64,000 nt of DNA from Chitinophagaceae bacterium (GTDB taxonomy: Bacteria > Bacteroidota > Bacteroidia > Chitinophagales > Chitinophagaceae), in the NCBI GenBank assembly GCA_019638595.1, contig JAHBTJ010000015.1, positions 1 through 64,000 of the forward strand. Reading direction: 5' to 3'. Of the stretch, positions 26,848 through 37,535 are shown one piece after another. Position 1 is the stretch's first letter. Each line of letters starts with the position of its first letter. The notes beneath the pieces are model-generated. The model made no database searches. It was not told the DNA's origin and saw only the letters and a list, made by a program, of their open reading frames with translations. The position numbers and the translations under genes were made by a program.

Positions 26848-27861
26848 CTAATAGCGTATTGTAAAGCTTCCGTACATTAATGAGTTGCTTAAAATGGTAG
26901 ACTTTATCAGCTTTTTCTCTTCATCAAAAACATTCTGGAAAGAGAAAGACTGGGTGACAGGGTATTCATCGCCATTGGGAATAGACTGTACCAGTTGAAG
27001 GGCGCCATACCGGTGTATTAAAGCATCAAGCTCAACGGAATTATCAAAGAGCGCCATTTGTATAGGATAAAAATACAATCCTATATTCTGGTCAAAATAC
27101 AGGATCGCGTCCACCAGGTGCCCGTCTTTACCTCCTAAAATAAAAAACAGGCTGTCAATCCCTTTTCCAACATCGCCGTACGTAAAGCTGGTACCGTAGT
27201 AAGAATCGGATTCTTTCAGCCATAAACGCCCGTCGGATTTGTTATAGCTGAATTTGTAGGATGGGAAAAAAAGCGTGTTAGCTTCATGCTCGTACAATCC
27301 GGCTTTTACTTCTTTAAGCAGGTTGTTTTTAAAAGTATATTTAACAGAAACGGGAACCTGTGGACTAAAATAATTTCCGTAGTTAACATACATGTTGGTG
27401 AGCCCCGCAGAATCAGCAAAAGAAACCCCGAAGCTGTCTTTTATTAAGCCTCCGTTCAGTTCGTTGGTGTGCTCAATAATCAGCCTGTTTATTGTTGTGC
27501 CGGATCTTTGTATGGTAAAGCTTCCGGCGGGAGCGCCCCCGGCGGAATAATATTCTGTTTTTTCCAGGTAGCCATTGTTGAAAAAATAGCTTACCGCTAA
27601 CTCATCATAAGGGTCATCATTCGTGGTATCATCAATATATACATTGATCCTGTTGGCGCCGGAAGCATAATCGAAGCTGAGTGTAAAGCCGTTGCTGAAA
27701 TCGGCATTTTCGTAGCTGATGGAGGATGGCGGCGGCGCCAATGGTAATACGCTCAGTGTATCTACAGGAGGAACGAAGGTATCAGTATCTCCTTTTTTGC
27801 AGGAATACACACATACAACATACAATATCAGGGTAAGCGTTTTGTAAGACAGGCTTCTCAT
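26848..27861 (-). CDS. Hypothetical lipoprotein, 337 residues
   Basis: The N-terminus MRSLSYKTLTLILYVVCVYS followed by Cys21 is a lipoprotein signal. CKKGDTDT after the Cys is Lys- and Asp-rich, like surface-export signals proposed for Bacteroidota lipoproteins. The rest is beta-rich, with repeated patterns such as YFFNNGYLEKTEYYSAGG and YTFKNNLLKEVKAG that suggest a YD/RHS-like or DUF4595-like strand repeat; I cannot fix the family. It is probably on the outer membrane. Neighbours do not show its task. Confidence 0.7.
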   Translation of the reverse strand: MRSLSYKTLTLILYVVCVYSCKKGDTDTFVPPVDTLSVLPLAPPPSSISYENADFSNGFTLSFDYASGANRINVYIDDTTNDDPYDELAVSYFFNNGYLEKTEYYSAGGAPAGSFTIQRSGTTINRLIIEHTNELNGGLIKDSFGVSFADSAGLTNMYVNYGNYFSPQVPVSVKYTFKNNLLKEVKAGLYEHEANTLFFPSYKFSYNKSDGRLWLKESDSYYGTSFTYGDVGKGIDSLFFILGGKDGHLVDAILYFDQNIGLYFYPIQMALFDNSVELDALIHRYGALQLVQSIPNGDEYPVTQSFSFQNVFDEEKKLIKSTILSNSLMYGSFTIRY

Positions 27862-28208
27862 ACTTGGTTTTGATACTAAAAAGCGATCAGGTGCATTCCA
27901 TAAGCTATCAAAGGCATTGTATCACCAATACCTGTGCCAATTTAGGTATTGTATACGAGTTAACAAGGCAGGTGGTTGAGTTTTATCCAAAAAAAGACTG
28001 TCTTTTCGGTGAATATTCCAGCCGGATGTCATCCTGTTTATTCGTGTAATGGAAATGTCCGGGTTCCCTTTTTTCTGTTAAAGGTTGTTAAAGGATGAGC
28101 TCATTTACCGCAGGAATTTCTGTATTAACCCCATTTATTTTTTTCAGCGCTGCATTCGTAGAATTTTTGCCGGGTTCGAACGGAAATTTATTTATCAAAA
28201 CAGAAAAA
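27862..28208. other. Intergenic region before the Cthe_2159-like gene
   Basis: Divergent promoter region. A longer start at 28095 is open but its translation (Phe-rich, then polar) does not fit a signal peptide, so I treat it as leader. No TAnnTTTG element with a -33 partner was identified. Confidence 0.4.
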
Positions 28209-29741
28209 ATGATCAGCGTAAGTTCATTAAAAAAATACCCGGCATTTATAATGCTTTTGGCCGCCATTGCAGCAGGCTGTAAAAAAAACGATACAGTAAC
28301 GGATAATACAGGTGGCGGTACATCGGTTATTGACGAAACAGCCTATACATCCGGAACACCCGAAGGCTCTGCAGAAACAGGTTACAACGAAGATGATCTT
28401 GTTGAAAATTCCACGTTCACCTCTGCTGTAGAGATCAATTTCGGCGCCGGCGTTACTATTACCAATCCTTTGGCTGCCGCGGGAGTTACTATTGAACAAT
28501 CCGGCGCGGATATAACCATTACTTCTTCTGTTAAGGAAGTAGCGTATATATTAAGCGGAACAACCACAGAAGGCTCTGTGAAAATTTACAGCACGAATAA
28601 ATTCAGGCTTACGTTAAATGGCGTATCTATCAGCAATAGTGACGGACCGGCTATCAATATCCAGTCGTCGAAGAGAGCTTTTGTTGTGTTGGCCGACAAT
28701 ACTACCAATACGCTTACAGACGGGGCAGCTTATACCGCGCCGGTAAACGGAGAGGATGCGAAAGCCGCTTTTTTCAGCGAAGGCCAATTGATCTTCAGTG
28801 GTGAAGGCAGTCTTGGTATACAGGGTAATTATAAACATGGTATTTGTAGTGATGACTATGTGCGCATACGCAGCGGAAATATACAGGTAACGGGTGCTGT
28901 GAGCGATGGTATTCACGCCAACGATGCATTCATTGCCGACGGAGGCAATATTACCATTACGGCAGGCAGCGATGGAATAGATGTGGAAGAAGGGTTTGTA
29001 ATTATCAATGATGGTACTTTTACCCTGAACACCGTAGACGATGGCATTGTGGCTTCGTACGAAGAAACCGATGAATCTGTTACACCTTATGTAACTATTA
29101 ACGGCGGTACTATTACTGTAAAAACTACTGTAGGGGAGGGGATTGAAAGCAAAAGTGTGCTTACTATCAATGACGGAGATATATCATTGCAAACAGCAGA
29201 CGATGGGCTCAATGCATCGGATGCGATATACATCAACGGTGGAACGGTATACGCGTACGCCACGGGTAACGATGCAATAGACTCTAACGGAACGATTACT
29301 ATTACCGGCGGAAAAGTGATCGCGATAGGAGCAAGACAACCGGAAGCCGGCTTTGACTGCGACGCGAGAACTTTTAAAATTACCGGCGGACTTGTTATTG
29401 GCACCGGAGGCGCTACCAGTAGCCCTACCGCGAATGTTTCTACCGTGTATGCTTTAATAGCGGGTGGCGGTAATGCCAGTCAGATAATACACATCGAAGA
29501 TGCTGAAGGTAATGAAGTGCTTACTTTTTTAAGTCCCACCACCTATTCAACCCTGTTGTTTGCCAGCTCCAGGCTAAAAGCAAATACAGCATACAATATA
29601 TATACAGGAGGAAGTGTATCGTCGGGATCGGAATGGCAAGGTTTATATACTTCGGGCATTTATACCAGGGGAAGCAGCGCTGCAGGTTTTACAACCAGCA
29701 ACAAGGTTACCCAACTGGGAGGCAGCATCAGCAGGAATTAG
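28209..29741 (+). CDS. Carbohydrate-binding Cthe_2159-domain lipoprotein
   Basis: A 510-residue lipoprotein (lipobox at IAAGC, Cys24, followed by KKNDTVTDN). Most of the protein is a right-handed beta-helix of the Cthe_2159 type, with the phrases LNGVSISNSDGPAIN, SEGQLIFSGEGSLGI, HGICSDDYVRI, SDGIHANDAF, SDGIDVEEG and DDGLNASDAIYING. Family members bind acidic polysaccharides and calcium, and resemble polysaccharide lyases without a proven lyase activity. The repeated SDGI/DDGL-Asp turns would form the calcium sites. It is probably displayed on the surface. The ATG at 28209 is chosen because the lipoprotein signal starts there. Confidence 0.85.
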   Translation: MISVSSLKKYPAFIMLLAAIAAGCKKNDTVTDNTGGGTSVIDETAYTSGTPEGSAETGYNEDDLVENSTFTSAVEINFGAGVTITNPLAAAGVTIEQSGADITITSSVKEVAYILSGTTTEGSVKIYSTNKFRLTLNGVSISNSDGPAINIQSSKRAFVVLADNTTNTLTDGAAYTAPVNGEDAKAAFFSEGQLIFSGEGSLGIQGNYKHGICSDDYVRIRSGNIQVTGAVSDGIHANDAFIADGGNITITAGSDGIDVEEGFVIINDGTFTLNTVDDGIVASYEETDESVTPYVTINGGTITVKTTVGEGIESKSVLTINDGDISLQTADDGLNASDAIYINGGTVYAYATGNDAIDSNGTITITGGKVIAIGARQPEAGFDCDARTFKITGGLVIGTGGATSSPTANVSTVYALIAGGGNASQIIHIEDAEGNEVLTFLSPTTYSTLLFASSRLKANTAYNIYTGGSVSSGSEWQGLYTSGIYTRGSSAAGFTTSNKVTQLGGSISRN

Positions 29742-29751
29742 TGTATATAAA

Positions 29752-29795
29752 AAGGATGCTGGCTTATACTTTTGAGCCGGCATCCTTAATTTTTA
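29752..29795 (+). terminator. Terminator after the Cthe_2159 gene
   Basis: A 13-bp stem (AAGGATGCTGGCT with AGCCGGCATCCTT, one G-U pair) has a 10-base loop and a following T run. It separates the gene from convergent AIM24-like gene. Confidence 0.85.
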
Positions 29796-29809
29796 TCTGT
29801 AGCGGCTAC

Positions 29810-30604
29810 CTAACGCCCGTCGCCATCCAGTAAATTGCCTAATCCGCCCAGTATGCTGCCTTCTTCTTTGCGGTTAACAGTGCCGTACGACAGTATCCTG
29901 CTGGCCAAGCGGCTTACCGGCAGGGTTTGTATCCACACTTTTCCAGGGCCGCGCAGGGTAGCGAAAAATAAACCCTCGCCCCCGAAAATAGTATTACGGA
30001 TACCGCCTACAAACTGTATATTGTAATCAATATCCTTGGTATAAGCTACCAGGCAGCCCGTATCAATTCGCAGCATTTCGCCGGCAGTGAGTACCCGTTG
30101 AAATACATGTCCGCCTGCATGAACAAAGGCCATACCGTCTCCTTCCAGCTTTTGCATAATAAATCCTTCACCTCCAAAAAGCCCTGTGCCCAGCCTGCGC
30201 TGGAATTCTATACCAATACTTACGCCACGTGCGGCGCACAGGAAAGAATCTTTTTGACAAACAACTTTACCGCCCAGCTCATACAGGTCGAGCGGAATGA
30301 TCTTTCCGGGGTAAGGAGATGCGAAGGCTACTCTTTTTTTACCTTGCCCTACATTGGTAAAGGCAGTCATAAAAAGACTTTCGCCGGTTAACAGCCGCTT
30401 GCCTGCACTGAAAAGCTTGTTCATAAATCCCCCGGACGATTTCTGGCTGCCGTCGCCAAAAATAGTTTGCATCTGTATGCCGTCATCCATCATCATGAAT
30501 GCTCCGCTTTCCGCCATGGCAGTTTCGTTAGGGTCAAGCTCAATGTCTACATATTGCATTTCCTCTCCATAAATACGATAGTCAATTTCATGTGCTGTTT
30601 GCAT
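29810..30604 (-). CDS. AIM24/TIGR00266 family protein
   Basis: A 264-residue protein of the TIGR00266/AIM24 family, a beta-rich fold related to the tubby C-terminal-like/YhjC proteins. Recognisable pieces are [15 protein letters not shown], the glycine-rich [44 protein letters not shown] and a C-terminal glycine tail ([13 protein letters not shown]). It is cytoplasmic with no signal. Its biochemical role is unknown; yeast AIM24 affects mitochondrial membrane organisation. It is a single gene. Confidence 0.88.
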   Translation of the reverse strand: MQTAHEIDYRIYGEEMQYVDIELDPNETAMAESGAFMMMDDGIQMQTIFGDGSQKSSGGFMNKLFSAGKRLLTGESLFMTAFTNVGQGKKRVAFASPYPGKIIPLDLYELGGKVVCQKDSFLCAARGVSIGIEFQRRLGTGLFGGEGFIMQKLEGDGMAFVHAGGHVFQRVLTAGEMLRIDTGCLVAYTKDIDYNIQFVGGIRNTIFGGEGLFFATLRGPGKVWIQTLPVSRLASRILSYGTVNRKEEGSILGGLGNLLDGDGR

Positions 30605-30648
30605 AATTATAGTATTTTCTTACAATAAAAATATAGGAAGATTACGAA

Positions 30649-30872
30649 ATGATGCTACCGCTTATATCTTCTTTTTTTTAACGCTACAAAAAACGCTTGA
30701 AGCAATTGACATTTCAAGCAGAACCATGCATCCTGCCCAGGTTTGGTTAAACCTGATTCCCGTTTTCAACCTGGTCTGGCAGTTTATAACGGTGAATACG
30801 TACAAAAACCTGATACTTGCCAACCGCGATAATTTTTTGCTGGACGCGGAAAGAGAGATGGCTCAACAGTGA
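30649..30872 (+). pseudogene. Small membrane protein, frame broken at a T8 run
   Basis: ATG 30649 opens a short hydrophobic frame (MMLPLISSFF) that stops at once after the run of eight T at 30672-30679. One base of shift in that run joins it to TLQKTLEAIDISSRTMHPAQ and on to VWLNLIPVFNLVWQF, a pattern typical of a small Bacteroidota membrane protein (the RxMxPxxVWLxLIPxF motif). The second frame runs to TGA 30872. As read, translation could only begin at ATG 30726, giving 48 residues. Either a decayed gene, an indel at the homopolymer or a slippage site. Confidence 0.5.
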
Positions 30873-30967
30873 TCCATTCATGTCGTACCGGAATTGGAGT
30901 TGAATGAATTGGATCAGGCAGGAAGAAAGCAGGGTAGGGAAACGCCCTGCTTTATCACCGGAAAGTT

Positions 30968-31363
30968 TTATATATACATCGCGTTGCGAACTTCCATCAC
31001 TACATAATGCTTTTTCTTTTTACTGGTTTGCAGCACGATCGCCTGCCCGTTAACAGCCCCCATCAGTAAAATACCCAAAGGAGAGATCGCCGATATTTTC
31101 CCTTTCCACTCATCTCTTTCGCCGGGCGGAACGATCTTGTATTGAATGTTCTGCCTCAACCGGATGTTCCTGAGCGTTATCACATCATAGAGGCGCGAAA
31201 CATTATTAGGAAAATCAGATGTTGTTACCTGCTGTGCATTGGCGAGCCTGTTTTTGATGCTGTTCTTTTCCGCATCGCTTAATAAAGCGAACTGTGTATC
31301 GGTTTCCAGCGCTTTTGTAAGTAATTTGTGGTCTTCATCCAGTAATATGAACTTGTTTTCCAT
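30968..31363 (-). CDS. Rnk/GreA C-terminal-domain-like regulator
   Basis: The protein is 131 residues from ATG 31363 (MENKFILLDEDHKLL). The last half, with SISPLGILLMGAVNGQAI-type spacing (actual start KISAISPLGILLMG), resembles the FKBP-like C-terminal domain of GreA/GreB and Rnk, which binds RNA polymerase near the secondary channel; the first half is a short helical segment. A longer frame adds 61 residues with no family features. Such proteins regulate nucleoside diphosphate kinase or transcript elongation, and the exact role here is unknown. Confidence 0.72.
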   Translation of the reverse strand: MENKFILLDEDHKLLTKALETDTQFALLSDAEKNSIKNRLANAQQVTTSDFPNNVSRLYDVITLRNIRLRQNIQYKIVPPGERDEWKGKISAISPLGILLMGAVNGQAIVLQTSKKKKHYVVMEVRNAMYI

Positions 31364-31851
31364 TGCGAACTTTAAATTAGTATAAATAAAATGATGACGG
31401 GTATGCCCTGACAACATACCAACCTGCTTTGCCGCCGGGCAAAGTGTATTTATATCCCCCGGAACCTGGAACAGTTGCCGGGGCTTACTTATTAAAGTCT
31501 TTGGGATTTGAAAAAGCATACAGGCGTTTACCCGCAAAAGGAACAATAGGAGTTAACTGCAGAACTGAATATGCCAAATGAGTAATATGGTTACATGTAT
31601 GTCTGTGCACCTGGCAAAGGTACGAAATATTGTATGACGTATAGTTGCGTGATGATTGCCGGGCAGGGATTTCGCTTTTAAAATATTGTATACTCAAAAA
31701 ACAATATCATTTGGTTAAGCAATAAAAGAAGGTCTTTTAGCTTAAAAACATGAGCAATAAACTACCCCGAACGGGCTTAAGTTGATGGCGATGGTGTCTC
31801 ATGTACCAGGGGCTATCATGCTAAAAGCTAAAATTCATATTTTTGGCATCT
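31364..31851. other. Intergenic region, about 490 bases
   Basis: No gene supported. Short frames on both strands look like chance. A GC-rich inverted word lies near 31430-31445 (TTTGCCGCCGGGCAAA). A -7 element at 31838 is noted separately. Confidence 0.35.
31838..31845 (+). promoter_or_regulatory. -7 element six bases before the 31852 start
   Basis: TATTTTTG matches TAnnTTTG and ends six bases before the ATG, so the message would have almost no leader. Confidence 0.4.
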
Positions 31852-32856
31852 ATGACTCACCCTTCCGTTGTTTACTCCATTTTACAAAAACATTTACCGG
31901 CTTCTATGTTGCAGGGCTATGTATCAGGCATTATAGATGAAACCGGCAGCAGGTTGTACGCTTTTACTTTTGTTGAAATAGACCCCGGAACATTTCAAAA
32001 CGATTACTTCGATTGGATGTATAGTTCAACCGGCTTTGATGAAGAAAAAACCAGGATATACATTGATGATGGAAAATGTTATCAGCATAAGGACCTGACA
32101 CAATGTGTGCAGGAGGGAATTTATAGGGCATTCTCACTGAAGTTCTATGGCTATTTTTATGAAGGCTGCTGGTATATCGCTAAAGAGCTTATGTATTTTG
32201 GCGAGCTCATAACAAGGGAAGATATCCTGAAATATTTAGCGGAAGGTATTGATAATAATACTATTTTGAGCAGTTCGTATTATGAACCTATGGAAGCTCA
32301 TTTTCCCCAATGGAATCCAAATGAAAAACCTATGAGCAGGGGAGTGGAGTTTCTTGAATTTGTTGGGATGCCGGGGTTGGTGGCCTATGTTAAACAAGAG
32401 GAAAAGCAGGCCTTGCTAAGAGCGCATTCACAATACCTGTATCTCGAAACTTTCAAACCAATGATGGACCGGTTGAGAGCGAAATATTTTGAAGAGTATG
32501 CCGAATTCATTACGCTTTATTCTATAGAACCTACATTGATATTTTCAACCTGCAGAAATTTTGTATTGACACCAATAATGGTAAAGAACGCAAAAGAAGA
32601 ATATCGTATTAGCTGGTTTTTCCGGAATGATGATGAAAAGAAAATGTATAAATGGAATTATTTTGAGCCGGATACCTATCTTAGTTCTATTCATTATTCA
32701 CAGGAGATCATACATGATCTGTCGGCATTGTGTTACTGGAATGATTATACTTATCTCAATTCTTCCTGCACGCTTGATGATGATAATTTTTGGAAAAGCT
32801 ATGTTTTGGTCAAAGAGAATGGGTTGTATAAGCATTTGGAGGAGTTGAAATACTGA
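31852..32856 (+). CDS. Hypothetical protein, 334 residues
   Basis: A soluble acidic, aromatic-rich protein with no signal peptide or membrane segment. Notable parts are ETGSRLYAFTFVEIDPG near the start, WYIAKELMYFGELITREDIL in the middle, and FFRNDDEKKMYKWNYFEP near the end. I recognise no family. Single gene with its own promoter-like element, possibly leaderless. Such lone Tyr/Trp-rich cytoplasmic proteins in Bacteroidota are sometimes immunity proteins, but no toxin is nearby and I do not assign that. The ATG at 31852 is preferred to a TTG three codons earlier. Confidence 0.6.
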   Translation: MTHPSVVYSILQKHLPASMLQGYVSGIIDETGSRLYAFTFVEIDPGTFQNDYFDWMYSSTGFDEEKTRIYIDDGKCYQHKDLTQCVQEGIYRAFSLKFYGYFYEGCWYIAKELMYFGELITREDILKYLAEGIDNNTILSSSYYEPMEAHFPQWNPNEKPMSRGVEFLEFVGMPGLVAYVKQEEKQALLRAHSQYLYLETFKPMMDRLRAKYFEEYAEFITLYSIEPTLIFSTCRNFVLTPIMVKNAKEEYRISWFFRNDDEKKMYKWNYFEPDTYLSSIHYSQEIIHDLSALCYWNDYTYLNSSCTLDDDNFWKSYVLVKENGLYKHLEELKY

Positions 32857-33190
32857 AAGTTGATTTTAAGAGAAGAACCATTTGAACAATTCCCGCCATT
32901 TGTATTTTACAGCGATCAAATAGTGAATTCATTTCAGGGTGCTTTTGCTACTTCTTCGTAAGCCGGTACCCACTTTTTATAAGGTATTTATATTTTAAAA
33001 ACATAAAGTATATAATGCTTAGACTCAGTGATTTTACAAAAATTTGTATTGGTTGGGTAAATGTTTAATTTCAGTTTTATGATAAGTTGATGTACTATAC
33101 TTATGATATTTTTCGTTTAAGGATACCGGTTAATGGGGAGAGCTGATAGCAAACCCCGGTATTAATTTGAGTAAATAAGCCTAACCCGAT
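32857..33190. other. Intergenic region before the T9SS gene
   Basis: About 330 AT-rich bases. No gene. TATTTTTC near 33105-33115 is one mismatch from a -7 element. Nothing else is distinguishable. Confidence 0.35.
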
Positions 33191-35221
33191 ATGAAACAAG
33201 CACCACCGTTCATATTAGCCTTGCTGCTATTATGTAATGCCATAACCTATGCACAGCTACCCAAACCCACACTCATAAGCTCGCAGAAGTATTCTGCTAC
33301 CGGAGCAGGAACAAGCGGTATCCCCACCGTTACCTACACCATACCAAACGGCACTACCAATAAAAACCGTGTGCTGGTGGTATCTTACAATATCGAAAGG
33401 TTTCACAACCCCGCTAATTCCAACTGGTTTGCAAATCTGGATGGTTATGTTTATAACTCGGGTACTATTGTTTTTGTTGACCCCAATGTTGCCGGTTTAG
33501 GTAGTTCAACACACCTGGCGGGGCATTCATTTTATTCCTATTCCCCGACTGACAGTGCCAGGTTATCAATGATGACACGGGCAAGATATTTTTCTATACC
33601 GGATGGCGTTACCGGAAATCTTACCGTTACTTTCCCGGGTCTCAATACGCCGAAGTCCGCTTCGGACGAAATGTCGGTCATCGTTGCGACTTTTGAGAAT
33701 GTAAAAAGTGGAAACTCTTTAAATACAGGTGGTAGTAACGTAAATTTCAGTGGCACTACGGTAGCAACAGCTTCAGCTACACAACCTGCCATACCATTGG
33801 GCAGGACTTCCGAAGACCTCCTGTATCTGGTAACCGGTGCAATGTCCCAGCAATCTGCCTTGACTTTATCAAGCGGGTGGACTTCCATCCAAAGCAATGT
33901 AGTAACCAATTCGGCAACGGCAACATACTCCAGCCTGTATCCCAACGAGCCGGACGGCATCTCTCATATCCTGGGAAGACGCTACGGTGCTTCAGGCTAT
34001 GACCCAGGCATTACGCTTACACGACCTTCAGGTTCAGCAGTGCAAACTTCTTTCGGGGCTGCGAAATTCAGTGCATTATACCCCCTGGCTTCGCCTTCCG
34101 TTAGCGGAACGGTCTTTAGAGATACCGATGGTTCAACAAATATCAACGGTTCAGGTACCCATGCAGGCGGTTTGTATGTGAATGTAATTGATGCGGATAA
34201 TAAATTAGTGTATTCCGCTGCGGTAAACAGCGATGGAACTTTTACCATTCCGAACGGCTATGTGGTGGAAACCTATCATTACAAATTTGAGCTTTCCAAA
34301 AACACCGGAACAATAGGAGCTGCCGCACCTGCAAAAGCACTTCCCACCGGTTGGGAAACTGTAGGCGAAAGCACTTCACCATCAGGAAATGACGGTACTG
34401 CCAACGGTACGATTAATGTAACCATCGGAAGCTCCGACAGGACAGGGCTGCGTTTCGGGATTAATAGCTTCTGTGCTGTGGAATCCGTATACTTATCTTC
34501 TTTTAACGGACAAAGCAATACCACCAATATTTTTGCCAATAATGTGATTGGTATAGGAAGCTCAAGAATTTCGGTTACGCATACCACGTATGGAAACGGA
34601 AATTTATCTACCAACAGAATCTCGGATACGCATTATGCAGGGGAGTATGGTCTTAATCTCGGGCACAGCAGCGGCAATACCACTACATTCTCTGACAGGA
34701 TAGAGACCCAGCTTGCCTTTTCCAATCCGGTAAAAGACTTCAGGTTTACCATTAACGACCTTGATGCATACGACCGCATCAGGGTGTTGGCGTATGACCA
34801 GAATAATACCCTTATTCCGATTTCGTCTTACAACTATTCCCTATATGCCAATACGGTCATAACCTATTACGCACCAAGCGGTACCACTTACGGCGATACG
34901 GGGGAGTTCCAAACTCCAGGCAGCGATATAAGCAGTAATGACCCGGGAAGACGTGCAGCCATTGATTTCACATTTCCGAATGTTTACATTTCCAGAATTG
35001 TTTTACAATATTATGATACAAATACCAGCGGAACTTATACAATCGCCAAATTTTCGGGAGTGGACGGAGCTACTTGTCCGCCTGTAAACTATTGCGTCTC
35101 AGGCTGTAACGGAAACGCTTTCCTTCACACAAGCGACCTTAACACGCTGGAGTACGACAATTTTATATCCGGTTTCCATTCCTCTATTATCAAGAAGACG
35201 GACAACGCTTTTATGATTTAG
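33191..35221 (+). pseudogene. Secreted T9SS protein, N-terminal part, truncated by amber stop
   Basis: Codes for 676 residues with a signal peptide (MKQAPPFILALLLLCNAITYA), a beta-rich domain, an SdrD B-like segment (SPSVSGTVFRDTDGSTNING) and a domain with FSNPVKDFRFTINDLDAYDRI. It ends at TAG 35219-35221 in the phrase DNAFMI-stop-GQFAMPDG. The frame is open past the stop and ATG 35234 lies in the same frame, so the two ORFs are one gene. In homologous repeats the position is a Trp (x-W-G-Q); TGG to TAG is one base. The stop cuts the protein before the RCC1 repeats and before the secretion signal, so the truncated product should not be secreted by T9SS. Confidence 0.75.
35219..35221 (+). other. 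In-frame amber codon, probably from TGG
   Basis: TAG lies between DNAFMI and GQFAMPDG. Upstream and downstream frames are the same, so one substitution restores a 1,426-residue protein. Confidence 0.8.
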
Positions 35222-35233
35222 GGGCAGTTTGCA

Positions 35234-37471
35234 ATGCCGGACGGCAGCGGGCATATCTATGAACCTACCGAAATAACCCCTGCCAACGGCTTTAATTATA
35301 CCGGCGACCCCCTGAAAGTGGCTATCGGATCGCAGGGAACACATGAAGGAGACCAGTATGCCCTGCTGACTACGGACGGGCTGTATATCTGGGGGTATGT
35401 GCCTCCCTCAGGTGCTGTAAATGGACTGATGGTAAGCAATATGGTAAAAGCCGACGGGGTATTTGCAAGAGTTTCTGATGCCACTATTGGTAATGCAAAC
35501 AGTTACGGGTTACCCCTGGGCGTGAATCCCGAAGATGTAAAGATGCTGTTCGGCTCGTATGCCACCTTGGCTATTACCACCTGCATGGGTGAGGCGTGGG
35601 TGCTTTCGTGGAAGGGTCTTAAAAACGGCGATGGTACAAACGATGCTACCGATGCCAACAGGAACTCCTGGCACAGGGTACAGAAGGAAGCCGGAGTGCC
35701 ATTGAGCGGCGTAGTAGCGTTGAGGGGATCATTCGGTGCATTGATGGCACTGACTGCCAACGGCGAAATATACACCTGGGGTACCGGGACTTATCTTGGA
35801 GATGGCAGCGCGCAAACAGACGGTACAACTTACCCACACCGCCTGTATGCTACCAAAATGGCAGCATTGCCGGGTGGAGCAACGCCTAAGATGATAGGGA
35901 TGACCAGTGGCGGGAATTCAACGACAATGAATGTAAACTCCTATTACGTATTATCTGCGGCGGGAGAAGTTTTTAGCCTGGGAAGAAATAATTACAGGCA
36001 GTTAGGGGATTTTACGACCACAGCCAGAACATCGTGGGGCAATGTAAAGTCCACTAATTCTTCTACCAATATGACCGGTATTGTATGGATAAGCCCCAAT
36101 GAGCACAGTTCCGGGCAGGCGGCGACCGTAACCGCCTTAACCGCCGCCGGTAAGTTGTGGGGCTGGGGTAATAACAGCAATAATATGCTTGGGGCTGCTC
36201 CTGCCGGAGCTGTTGACCCGCGATATATGTTCGGCGGACTGAATGCTGCAAATGATAAGGTGCTGGCAATAGAAACCGGTGGTCATATTGTTTCCATCTT
36301 CAAGGACTGCAATTATAAAATGGGCTATATCGGACACGCAATTAACGGCTCGTATGCGAATGACCACGATGAAACAACCTATACCACTTTTCAATTTGAC
36401 GGAGCAAGGTTTGAAAATTTGTGCGCCATTCCTCTGTCGCCGTATCCGGAGGTGAAAGATCATCTGGAAGTGTGTGAAGGAGCGGCGACCAACCTGGCAG
36501 ATGCGCTGGAAAATACCGCGCCTCATGGTTATACTTTGCAGTGGCGAACCCATTCAATTCCCAGCCTGGGTACGCCGGTAGCTACTCCCGCCAGTGTAGG
36601 AGCAGGAACCTATTATGCATTCTTCGTTTCTAATAGCAGTGGTATATGCACTGATCTGGAAGGTGAAAAAGTCATTGTAACGGAAAACCCGTCTCCGGTA
36701 ATTGCGGTAACTAATATAAATCTTCATTGTCTGGATGGTATTGTCGATGTAAGCGCGGCTGTTACAGCAGCACCCGGCGTAAGCTATGAATACTACACCG
36801 GCAGCAATGCTTCGGGCACATTACTCACCAATACCGAAGTAACCACTACAGGTAGCTACTCCGTAATAGCCACAACAACGCCTGGCTGTAAGGATACAGC
36901 AGACTTTATGGTGTTGCCTTGCACCGTTGTTTTACCTGTAACCTTAATTAGTTTTGATGGATATAAACGAGGCCATACGGCTTTGCTGCTGTGGACTACA
37001 GCATCAGAGCAAAACAACAAGGGCTTTGAAATAGAAAGAAGCGTAGATGGCAGGTACTGGAAAAATATAGGATTTGTGTCAGGTCGCCCAGGTAATGGCA
37101 ACAACGGTCTTAAGCTGGATTACAGCTTTACGGATAATTATCCTGTAAGCGGGAATAACTTCTATCGCCTGAAACAGGCTGACTTTGACGGCAAATATGA
37201 GTACAGTCCCGTACGTATGGTAAGCTTCAGCAAAAAACATGATATCAGCATCTGGCCTAATCCTGCCAAGGAAAGTGTAAACATTTCCGGGTTGCAGGGA
37301 GATGAAAGCATTAAAATCTATGATGTAACCGGCAGATTAGTGTATCAGTCCAAAACCGGGCAATCGAATATGAACATACCTTTTGATAAAGCAAGCGAGG
37401 GAGTGTATTATATCAGCGTTATCAGTAAGGACGGTAATGTTTCATCACATAAGCTTGTAAAGCATAAGTAA
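35234..37471 (+). pseudogene. T9SS protein, C-terminal part: RCC1-like repeats and sorting domain
   Basis: 745 residues that lack a signal peptide of their own. RCC1-type strands recur as ALLTTDGLYIWG, ALTANGEIYTWGTG, VLSAAGEVFSLGRNNYRQLG and ALTAAGKLWGWGNNSNNMLG. Then come an Ig-like segment and a type A T9SS C-terminal sorting domain (ISIWPNPAKESVNISG, IYDVTGRLVYQ, GVYYISVISKDG, ending KLVKHK). Without the N-terminal signal it cannot be exported, so the fragment is probably not functional as read. It is in frame with the preceding ORF, twelve bases after its stop. Confidence 0.85.
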
Positions 37472-37535
37472 AGAGCTGTTTTGTACGCTGCATAACAATT
37501 GAAAGTTAAGTTTTCAGCGCAACGTCTGTGGGTTG

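Noticed and set aside
31485-31697. 70-residue minus-strand open frame in the gap before 31852
   Set aside because: No recognisable features and not supported by a promoter or context; possibly decayed sequence.
35234-37471. Treating the second RCC1 ORF as an independent gene
   Set aside because: It has no signal peptide, begins in the same frame only twelve bases after the amber stop, and completes the domain plan of the first ORF.
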